Source: Oscillospiraceae bacterium (GTDB lineage: Bacteria; Bacillota_A; Clostridia; Oscillospirales; CAG-272). From it: DNA of 39,761 bases. Below are positions 33,595 to 39,761 of this stretch, piece after piece (positions within the stretch are counted from its first letter, which is position 1; every line of letters begins with the position of its first letter). The DNA lies in the NCBI GenBank assembly GCA_015064665.1, contig SVRU01000016.1:1-39761 (forward strand), given 5' to 3'. Under the pieces are notes generated by a model. That model saw only the letters and a program-made list of their open reading frames with translations, searched no databases and was not told the DNA's origin. Both the position numbers and the translations under genes were made by a program.

Positions 33595-35346
33595 ATGATC
33601 AAACGCGAAGTTATTGATGAAATCATATTACGCAACGATATTGAATCATTGATTGGCGGCTATATTTCTCTGAAAAGAGCAGGAACAAACCTTAAGGGTT
33701 TATGTCCGTTTCACAGCGAAAAAACACCGTCGTTTACCGTTTATCCCGCCGATAACAGCTTTTATTGCTTTGGATGCGGCATCGGTGGGAACGCAATAAC
33801 GTTTATAAGACAGATTGAGCATCTTGATTATCCGGATGCCGTTGAATTTCTTGCAAAACGTGCCGGAATCACTGTGTTGCGTGACGATAATCCTGCTTAT
33901 GAGAAAAAAACTATTGACAAACCAAGGCTTCTTCAAATGAACGTCGATGCAGCGAAATTTTTTCACCGGGCATTATTTGAAAATTCTCAAAAAGCAAGAG
34001 AGGCGTTATCCTATTTTACGGAAAAACGTGGGTTATCAATCGCAACGATAAAACATTTTGGGCTTGGATTTGCTCCTGATAGCTTTGATTTGTTAATGAA
34101 TTATATGCTTCAAAAAGGCTACACGCGCGACGAATTGGTTGTAGCCTACCTTGCAGGAAAAAATGATAAGGGACATTATTACGATGCATTCCGAAACAGG
34201 GTAATGTTTCCGATTATAGACGTTTCAGGCTCGGTCATTGCGTTCGGCGGGCGTGTAATGGATGACTCAAAGCCGAAATACAAAAACACAATGGATACCC
34301 CCGTATTTAAGAAATCAAGAAATCTTTTTGCGCTTAATTTTGCAAAAAACACTTCTTCCGAGAGCTTGATTTTATGCGAGGGATATATGGACGTTATAGC
34401 TCTCCACGCGGCAGGATTCACAAATGCCGTTGCCACGCTTGGAACGGCTATCACACCAGAGCAGGCGCGTCTGATGAGCCGTTATACAAAGAAGGTCATT
34501 ATTTCTTACGACGCGGACGAGGCAGGGCAAAAAGCCGCACAAAAGGCAATGAAGCTACTCGGAGAGGTCGGGCTTGATGTCGGAGTGATAAAAGTTCCCG
34601 GCGCAAAAGACCCGGACGAATATATCAAAACCTATGGAAAAGAAAAGTTTGCCGAGGTAATTTCGGCATCGAAAACCAAGTTCGAATATAATATGGATTC
34701 CATTCTTTCAAGGTACGATATTAATCTTCCGCAAGATAGAATCAACGCATTGGAAGAACTTGAAAAAATAATTTCGCAGGTTTATTTCAAAGCAGAAAGA
34801 GACATTTATATTCAAACCGTAGCGGAACGGCTTAAAGTTGAAGTTAAGAGCGTCAGAGATGACGTTGAACGGATTTCGAGAAAACAAATAGCAATATACA
34901 AGAAAAATGAAAAGCAAAAAGCAAAACAAAATTCAATAGGATATTCCGACAGAACGAATCCGGATTTTGTAAAAGCACCCGCAATAGCAAAAAACGAAGA
35001 AGCTGTTTTAGGACTATTGCTTCTTTATCCGGAGCATAGAAAAAACGTGTTCGAAAACAGTCTGCTTTCGTCTGATAATTTTTACTCTTCGCTCAACAAG
35101 CGCATATTTGAATATCTTCACCAAAGCTACGCCGACGATTCAATCGATATAAACGAAATATTTACCCCTGACGAACTCGGAAGAATTACAAAAATGAAAA
35201 TCGCAAGAATGTCACTTGCCGAAAACGGCCCCTCTGTTCTTGCGGAATACATAGAGCTTTTGGCCGAGTCAATGCAAAAGAAGGCAGCAGGCTCTGTTTC
35301 GACAATTGATGATCTTAATAAATTAATTACATCTAAAAGGAAATAA
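33595..35346 (+). CDS. dnaG: DNA primase
   Basis: This 583-residue primase has an N-terminal CHCC zinc ribbon (C37, H40, C58, C61), the RNA-polymerase domain and a Toprim fold. The Toprim core has LCEGYMDV (E near 261) and YDADEAG (D near 305 and 307). The C-terminal region (about 455-583) is the helicase-binding domain. AGAAGGAGG provides the Shine-Dalgarno. It leads rpoD by 17 bp, the classic primase-sigma arrangement that couples replication and growth. Confidence 0.96.
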   Translation: MIKREVIDEIILRNDIESLIGGYISLKRAGTNLKGLCPFHSEKTPSFTVYPADNSFYCFGCGIGGNAITFIRQIEHLDYPDAVEFLAKRAGITVLRDDNPAYEKKTIDKPRLLQMNVDAAKFFHRALFENSQKAREALSYFTEKRGLSIATIKHFGLGFAPDSFDLLMNYMLQKGYTRDELVVAYLAGKNDKGHYYDAFRNRVMFPIIDVSGSVIAFGGRVMDDSKPKYKNTMDTPVFKKSRNLFALNFAKNTSSESLILCEGYMDVIALHAAGFTNAVATLGTAITPEQARLMSRYTKKVIISYDADEAGQKAAQKAMKLLGEVGLDVGVIKVPGAKDPDEYIKTYGKEKFAEVISASKTKFEYNMDSILSRYDINLPQDRINALEELEKIISQVYFKAERDIYIQTVAERLKVEVKSVRDDVERISRKQIAIYKKNEKQKAKQNSIGYSDRTNPDFVKAPAIAKNEEAVLGLLLLYPEHRKNVFENSLLSSDNFYSSLNKRIFEYLHQSYADDSIDINEIFTPDELGRITKMKIARMSLAENGPSVLAEYIELLAESMQKKAAGSVSTIDDLNKLITSKRK

Positions 35347-35363
35347 AAAAGGACGGATAAAAA

Positions 35364-36428
35364 ATGGGAAAAGATAAATTAGACGCAAACGATATTATGG
35401 ATTCCAAAAACGACGGAGGTATTCTTAATTCCGACATAATGAGGGCTCTTGAAGACATCGATTACGATCTTACTCAGGTTGACCTTGAATCTGCAAATCC
35501 CGATGATCTTGACAGTGAAAGCTTAAAGGACGTTGAACGCGACGTAGAGAATTACGAAGCTGATAAAATGGACAAGCTTCTTAATTCCGAGGGACTCGCA
35601 ATCGACGACCCCGTTCGTATGTATCTTAAGGATATAGGCAAAATTCCGCTTCTCACTCCCGAACGGGAAACATATCTTGCTGAACAAATCTCTCTCGGAA
35701 GCAAGGAAGCCAAGGACGAGCTTATCGAAGCAAACCTCAGACTTGTTGTAAGTATTGCAAAGCGTCACGTAGGTAAAGGAATGTACTTCCTTGATTTGAT
35801 TCAAGAGGGCAATCTCGGATTAATAAAAGCGGTAGAAAAGTTTGACTATAGTAAGGGCTATAAATTTTCCACCTATGCGACGTGGTGGATAAGACAGGCT
35901 ATCACTCGTGCAATCGCCGATCAAGCAAGAACGATAAGAATCCCGGTTCATATGGTTGAAACGATTCACAAGGTATCAAGAACTGCGCGTCAGCTTCTTC
36001 AGGAATTCGGCCGCGAGCCTACGACAGACGAAATTGCAGAGTGCCTTAATATCACTCCCGAAAAGGTGCGTGAAATTATGAAAATAGCGCAGGACCCCGT
36101 ATCACTAGAAACCCCCATAGGTGAAGAAGAAGACAGTCATCTCGGGGATTTTGTTGAAGACGTTGATTCTCCCGCTCCCTCTGATTCTGCATCATACTCC
36201 CTTCTCAGAGAACAGCTTTGCAACATTCTTCATACTCTCACTCCCAGAGAAGAGCAGGTTATTAAGCTTAGATTCGGTCTTGAAGACGGAAGACCGCGTA
36301 CGCTTGAAGAGGTTGGAAAACAGTTTCAGATCACCCGTGAGAGAATAAGACAGATTGAAGCTAAAGCGCTTAGAAAGCTCAGACATCCCTCGCGCTCCAA
36401 GACTCTTAAGGATTATCTTACGAACTAA
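35364..36428 (+). CDS. rpoD: RNA polymerase primary sigma factor
   Basis: This 354-residue group 1 sigma-70 has a short acidic region 1 (about 1-75). Region 2 includes [12 protein letters not shown] and the -10-recognition segment [17 protein letters not shown]. Region 3 follows, then region 4 with [20 protein letters not shown] for -35 contact. Many promoters in this window fit its consensus. It is slightly shorter than B. subtilis SigA (371). It follows dnaG by 17 bp with no separate promoter seen; a hairpin lies 9 bp after its stop. Confidence 0.97.
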   Translation: MGKDKLDANDIMDSKNDGGILNSDIMRALEDIDYDLTQVDLESANPDDLDSESLKDVERDVENYEADKMDKLLNSEGLAIDDPVRMYLKDIGKIPLLTPERETYLAEQISLGSKEAKDELIEANLRLVVSIAKRHVGKGMYFLDLIQEGNLGLIKAVEKFDYSKGYKFSTYATWWIRQAITRAIADQARTIRIPVHMVETIHKVSRTARQLLQEFGREPTTDEIAECLNITPEKVREIMKIAQDPVSLETPIGEEEDSHLGDFVEDVDSPAPSDSASYSLLREQLCNILHTLTPREEQVIKLRFGLEDGRPRTLEEVGKQFQITRERIRQIEAKALRKLRHPSRSKTLKDYLTN

Positions 36429-36437
36429 TAATTTATA

Positions 36438-36468
36438 TTGCACAAAAACATCTTGTTCTTTTGTGCAA
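36438..36468 (+). other. Hairpin after rpoD
   Basis: TTGCACAAAA (36438-36447) pairs with TTTTGTGCAA (36459-36468) around an 11-base loop. No T run follows; instead a promoter -35 begins two bases later. It could stabilise the rpoD mRNA end or act as a weak terminator. Confidence 0.6.
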
Positions 36469-36469
36469 G

Positions 36470-36500
36470 TTGACGTATCAATTGTTTTTTGCGGTATAAT
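36470..36500 (+). promoter_or_regulatory. Promoter 1 of the lipoprotein-wzz-cpsD unit
   Basis: TTGACG (36470-36475) and TATAAT (36495-36500) have 19 bp spacing, longer than the 17 bp seen elsewhere in the window. The -35 abuts the rpoD hairpin. Confidence 0.6.
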
Positions 36501-36513
36501 AAGGAAAAAACAC

Positions 36514-36542
36514 TTGACTTTTTATCTTATATATAGTAAAAT
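36514..36542 (+). promoter_or_regulatory. Promoter 2 of the lipoprotein-wzz-cpsD unit
   Basis: TTGACT (36514-36519) and TAAAAT (36537-36542) have 17 bp spacing, 41 bp upstream of the lipoprotein start. Confidence 0.75.
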
Positions 36543-36583
36543 ATTTTGGAACGAATATATCCTTTTTGGAGGTTTTTTTAGCA

Positions 36584-37663
36584 ATGAAAAAGATTATTTC
36601 CCTTGCACTGTGCTTTGTTTTGGCTTTGTTGATGCTTGTTTCCTGCGATGACCAGGTAATTGGCGACGGTATTCACAATTATCCCGAAACCAACGACACA
36701 GTCGAACGTCTTGATTTAAATATGTATATTATTACCGGCGATTCAACAACGGTTGAAGCGACAAGATCTGTTGCAACCCGTATTTCCGGTTATACGAAGA
36801 TTACATATAGTACCTCTCTTAACATCACTTATTTAAAAGCAAGCGAATATGAGGCTGCCGTTAAGTCCGCAATTAGCGCCGGAGGCAACAACGTACCGCA
36901 CATTATACTTATTAACGACCTTAGCTTATTTAATACGCTTAAAGCCGAAAACAAGCTTGCCGATCTTACCGATTATTACGGAACCAACGAATACGGAAGA
37001 CTTAAAACTCAGCTTGCGGCTCCGCTTCTTGAAAAGTCATACGTCGACGGCAAGATTTATACCGTTCCCAATAACCGTATTCTCGGTGAATATACCTATC
37101 TTGTTATTAACAAAGAAGTTGCTGTTCAGACCCTCAAGTATACAAATGCTGAATTGTTAAGCTACGATTCGCTTGAAGATGCTGCTGAACTCATGACCGA
37201 AATGACCAACAACGGATACAATGCAGAAGAGCTTGTAAAGCTTGTAACCGGTCCTTATGAACTCAGGGAAACACTTTTGGAAGAGAATTTCTGCAACATA
37301 GTTAAAGTTCCCGTTGTAACCGAAGAGGACGCATTTTCTTCTGCGTTTGCCGTTGTTAATAACTCCAGTAAAAAATACAACGACCGCGCTATGCAGATTA
37401 TATATGCAATCAACAACGATATTGAACTCAGAAACTTCCTTCAGTACGGTGTTTTGGGCGCAAACTTCAACGTTGTTAACGGTGATATTGTAAGAATAAA
37501 GACCGGCGAGAATATCTATGATATGAATCTCGAATTCACCGGTAATATATTCAACGCTGACAATTGTTCTGAACTCGAATTGACCGAAACCAAGAAAGCA
37601 TACGGTATTTTGCAGAACGCCGATTCCAAAGCAGCCGAAGAGAAATCGGATGTTGAGGAGTAA
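36584..37663 (+). CDS. Lipoprotein with solute-binding-protein features
   Basis: This 359-residue secreted protein begins MKKIISLALCFVLALLML, a lipoprotein signal peptide, with lipobox LVSC and lipidated C21. The mature part resembles family 1 extracellular solute-binding proteins: alternating beta/alpha, LADLTDYYG then YVDGKIYTVP and TYLVINKEV near the hinge region. No ABC permease or ATPase gene is present. The C-terminus is acidic (AAEEKSDVEE). Tandem promoters precede it and GGAGG sits 11 nt before the ATG. It may sense or bind a glycan for the Wzz/CpsD pair; that is inference. Family assignment is tentative, and it could be a distinct lineage-specific lipoprotein. Confidence 0.7.
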   Translation: MKKIISLALCFVLALLMLVSCDDQVIGDGIHNYPETNDTVERLDLNMYIITGDSTTVEATRSVATRISGYTKITYSTSLNITYLKASEYEAAVKSAISAGGNNVPHIILINDLSLFNTLKAENKLADLTDYYGTNEYGRLKTQLAAPLLEKSYVDGKIYTVPNNRILGEYTYLVINKEVAVQTLKYTNAELLSYDSLEDAAELMTEMTNNGYNAEELVKLVTGPYELRETLLEENFCNIVKVPVVTEEDAFSSAFAVVNNSSKKYNDRAMQIIYAINNDIELRNFLQYGVLGANFNVVNGDIVRIKTGENIYDMNLEFTGNIFNADNCSELELTETKKAYGILQNADSKAAEEKSDVEE

Positions 37664-37720
37664 TTTCCGGATTTAGTCCTTAGTCAAATAAATCTTATTA
37701 TTATTTTCTCTGAGGGTCAT

Positions 37721-38431
37721 ATGATTAATAAAAAAGAAGAGATAACATTTAGAGATATTCTTGATGTTTTTATCCCAAAAATTTGGATTATAGTTCTCGT
37801 TGCGCTTCTTGTTGCCTCAATTTTGGCTGTCTATACAACCGTTTTCGTTGAGGATTCCTATACCTCGTATTCTGTTATGAGTATTCGAAAGGATACCGAG
37901 GCGCTTCAGCTTACCGACATTACTCTTGCTGAGCACATAATCGAGAACATATCTCATCGCATACAAACGCGCGAGTTTTTAAATAAAATTCTTTTATACG
38001 TTAACCAATCCTATCAAGGATACGAATGGCTCACTATATCGCAAATATCGAATTCAATACGCTACTCCTCACTTGGCGGCGGAATTCTTAAGCTTTCCGT
38101 AACAACGGATAATCCTCAGCTTTCTTATGCAATCGCGCAAGCGCTTGAGAACGAAGTTCCCAATGAATTTTATACCTATTTACCAAACGCACTAAAGGTC
38201 GAGCCTTATAGCTACGCTTTCATTCCTTCGGCAAACTCTAAAGGCACTGTAAAAAATGCTTTGATCGGTTTTTTTGCCGGTGCTTTCGTTTCTGCGATTG
38301 CGGTATGGGTGTATTCCGTCCTTGACAAAACGATTAAGAGCACAAAATCGCTTGAGAACAATTTCAATTTAACAATTCTTGGCGTTATTCCCTCAGCTAA
38401 AGCAAGCAAAACTAAGGCGGAGGAAAAATGA
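37721..38431 (+). CDS. Wzz/CpsC-like polysaccharide chain-length or kinase-activator protein
   Basis: This 236-residue membrane protein has transmembrane segments at about 20-42 and 177-199 and a 130-residue extracellular domain between, the Wzz/CapA topology. A short cytoplasmic tail ending in a Lys-rich segment could contact the CpsD kinase encoded next. The two genes overlap by 4 bp (ATGA), the usual CpsC-CpsD coupling. Such proteins set polymer length and activate the kinase. GAGGGTC is the Shine-Dalgarno. No glycosyltransferase, flippase or polymerase follows. Confidence 0.85.
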   Translation: MINKKEEITFRDILDVFIPKIWIIVLVALLVASILAVYTTVFVEDSYTSYSVMSIRKDTEALQLTDITLAEHIIENISHRIQTREFLNKILLYVNQSYQGYEWLTISQISNSIRYSSLGGGILKLSVTTDNPQLSYAIAQALENEVPNEFYTYLPNALKVEPYSYAFIPSANSKGTVKNALIGFFAGAFVSAIAVWVYSVLDKTIKSTKSLENNFNLTILGVIPSAKASKTKAEEK

Positions 38432-39090
38432 CGATGAAGAACACTTCTTGTACGGAAAAATTTTTAGGTTTGCTTGAAAACAACGGCAACATTGAACTTC
38501 AAAAGGCGTATAACAACCTTGCAAACAACGTCATTCATTTTCATTTGGATGGCAAATGCAAGAAAATTGCCATAACGTCATCAATCTACGGAGAAGGAAA
38601 AACATCTCTCGCGATAAACCTCTCTATCTCTCTTGCAGAGAATCTTATAGATAAAAAAATCCTTCTTGTTGACGGAGATATGCGTCACCCAAATATAAAG
38701 AATTTTATCAGCTCACAAAAAAACGTTGAAGAGGGAAGTTTGCTTTCTGAGTTTCTTCTGGATAACGAAAAGGAGCTTTGTTTTGCAAAGAGCCATATAA
38801 ATAACCTTGATTTCGTTTTTTCAGACAGAGTTCAAGCAAATCCTAACGGTTTAATTAACTCGTCCAGAATGGATGAATTCATTAAATTATGTGAGGAAAA
38901 ATACGATTACTTAATTATAGATACGCCTCCTGCAAATGATTTTGCAGATGCAATGTCTTTCGTAAAGATTGTAAACGGTTATATAATTTCAACAAAATCT
39001 CGCACATCAAAAATCCCGATGATTTCATCCACCGCCGATGCCTTGACATCGATTGGCGCAACAATTTTTGGTGTAGTTCTTACAAAATAA
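38428..39090 (+). CDS. CpsD/CapB-type tyrosine kinase-like P-loop ATPase
   Basis: This 220-residue ParA-like ATPase of the BY-kinase family has Walker A SSIYGEGKTS (51-60), Walker A' LLVDGDMRHP (79-88; D82, D84) and Walker B LIIDTPP (162-168, D165). The usual Tyr-rich C-terminal tail is missing: the protein ends at VVLTK with no tyrosine cluster. It may phosphorylate another substrate or act only as an assembly ATPase. Coupled to the Wzz-like gene, followed by a hairpin before the convergent spoVT-like gene. Confidence 0.85.
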   Translation: MTMKNTSCTEKFLGLLENNGNIELQKAYNNLANNVIHFHLDGKCKKIAITSSIYGEGKTSLAINLSISLAENLIDKKILLVDGDMRHPNIKNFISSQKNVEEGSLLSEFLLDNEKELCFAKSHINNLDFVFSDRVQANPNGLINSSRMDEFIKLCEEKYDYLIIDTPPANDFADAMSFVKIVNGYIISTKSRTSKIPMISSTADALTSIGATIFGVVLTK

Positions 39091-39096
39091 ATCAAA

Positions 39097-39138
39097 TTAG
39101 CGGTATGCAAGGATTGCAATCTCTTGGCATACCGCTAT
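39097..39138. terminator. Hairpin between convergent cpsD-like and spoVT-like genes
   Basis: TAGCGGTATGC (39098-39108) pairs with GCATACCGCTA (39127-39137), with an inner GATTGCAATC palindrome. Downstream sequence on each strand is AT-rich but has only a modest T run, so a bidirectional terminator is probable. Confidence 0.7.
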
Positions 39139-39177
39139 TATATTATGAACTGTTTTAAACCGAACGAATCAAGTTTT

Positions 39178-39761
39178 TTAATTTTCCATCTGTTTTCCAA
39201 GAAAAATTCCGGCAGTTTGAATTAATTTAGCTTCAATGCTATCGTTAATTTTTTCGATTGTAGGAGCATCGTACTGCCATCCCGAAGCTATACATCCAAT
39301 AATATCCCCCTCTGCAAGTATGGGCATTGCGCAACTGACGTAATGAGAACCGTCATCGGTCAGAGCTATAGTTTCTTTACCGGCATCTCTCACGTAAAGC
39401 GTTCTTGATTCAATAATTTCTTCGAGAGCTCTGGATATTTTTCTATCCATATATTCTCGCTTTGATGCACCGGATACCGTAATAACAGCATCTCTGTCAC
39501 ATATAAAAATAGGCATTCCTGCTGTTTTCTGAAGCGTTTCGGCATATTCTGCCGCGAAAGCATTAAGCTCGCCTATCGGTGAATACTTTTTAAAAATTAC
39601 TTCTCCGTCTCTGTCGGTATATATTTCAAGAGGGTCACCGCCACTGATAACATTGACACTAAAAACCTTGTCGAGCTGGTTTTTAGCCGACTGAACTGCC
39701 ACAGAATGGTATTTATCTGCGACTTTTTCGATATCCTTAGTGTCCTCGTTAAAATTTGCGG
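39178..39761 (-). CDS. spoVT: SpoVT-like GAF sensor region with unexpected N-terminal part (partial)
   Basis: The last 150 or so residues, from GGDPLEIYTDRDGEVIFKKY to GIFLGKQMEN, match SpoVT: the end of the AbrB swapped-hairpin domain and a full GAF domain (ICDRDAVITVSGASKREYM). Upstream of about 39640 the same frame continues without a stop to the window edge, but reads DIEKVADKYHSVAVQS and NQLDKVFSVNVIS, not the expected MKATGIVRRIDDLGRVVIPK DNA-binding half. Neither other frame restores it. SpoVT is a forespore sigma-G modulator. Either a real fusion or an assembly or rearrangement join lies near 39640. The start lies outside the window. Confidence 0.75.
   Translation of the reverse strand, partial: ANFNEDTKDIEKVADKYHSVAVQSAKNQLDKVFSVNVISGGDPLEIYTDRDGEVIFKKYSPIGELNAFAAEYAETLQKTAGMPIFICDRDAVITVSGASKREYMDRKISRALEEIIESRTLYVRDAGKETIALTDDGSHYVSCAMPILAEGDIIGCIASGWQYDAPTIEKINDSIEAKLIQTAGIFLGKQMEN

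Noticed and set aside
36584..37663. Part of a sugar ABC importer
   Set aside because: No permease or ATPase genes lie within the window on either side; only the binding-protein-like fold is suggested.
38428..39090. ParA-type partition or MinD protein
   Set aside because: Coupling to a Wzz-like gene and the Walker A' VDGDMRHP pattern fit the CpsD/CapB family better.

Overview
The window is a gene-dense, moderately AT-rich chromosomal segment of an endospore-forming Firmicute of class Clostridia, probably an uncultured gut or Oscillospirales/Christensenellales-like lineage. The lineage is inferred from several features: a spoIIGA-sigE pair, a SpoVT-type gene, ribosomal protein L27 with a cleavable N-terminal extension next to its Prp protease, a T-box leader, zinc-type L31, and the order efp / CD1247-like protein. 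I cannot place it more finely. No transposase, integrase, phage gene or CRISPR array is visible. Almost everything is on the + strand; the exceptions are a small block at 11.2-12.9 kb and the last gene.

Layout. 1-3.9 kb: the tail of a tRNA-Gly, a tRNA-Arg, then a translationally coupled trio (YqeG-type phosphatase, endonuclease-IV-like TIM barrel, M24 peptidase), then efp and a Zn-ribbon protein. 3.9-6.5 kb: a methionine T-box leader controlling metY and metA, which together make homocysteine by the O-acetylhomoserine route. 6.5-7.6 kb: rplU-prp-rpmA behind an L21 leader. 7.65-11.1 kb: galE, a NagD-like phosphatase and an asymmetric ABC-F ATPase. 11.2-12.9 kb (- strand): a sugar-isomerase-like TIM barrel, a small membrane protein, a patch of short palindromes and tRNA-Leu.

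13.0-25.0 kb: one long run from a strong promoter, nusB / TsaD-like paralog / xseA / xseB / tlyA / nadK / argR / recN / murB / whiA / dnaE. It looks like a compacted version of two familiar clostridial clusters: ispA-dxs are absent between xseB and tlyA, and rapZ-yvcK are absent between murB and whiA. 25.0-29.6 kb: cvpA, a ClpE-like unfoldase, an Mrp/Nbp35 Fe-S carrier and an AlkD-like glycosylase. 29.7-31.3 kb: spoIIGA and pro-sigma-E, the mother-cell sporulation switch. 31.3-36.4 kb: rpmE, hflX, an IMPACT-family protein, dnaG and rpoD.

36.5-39.1 kb: two tandem promoters precede a lipoprotein with a solute-binding-protein look, followed by a Wzz/CpsC-like membrane protein and a CpsD-like kinase without a C-terminal tyrosine cluster. 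No glycosyltransferase is nearby. 39.2-39.76 kb (- strand): the C-terminal sensor part of SpoVT, joined in frame to sequence that does not resemble the expected AbrB DNA-binding half and running off the window.

Most of the window is conserved housekeeping. The items most worth a second look are the SpoVT junction, the ABC-F protein with one whole ATP site degenerate, the lipoprotein-Wzz-CpsD trio, the TsaD-like paralog and the palindrome patch. I did not find a convincing new defence or mobile system.
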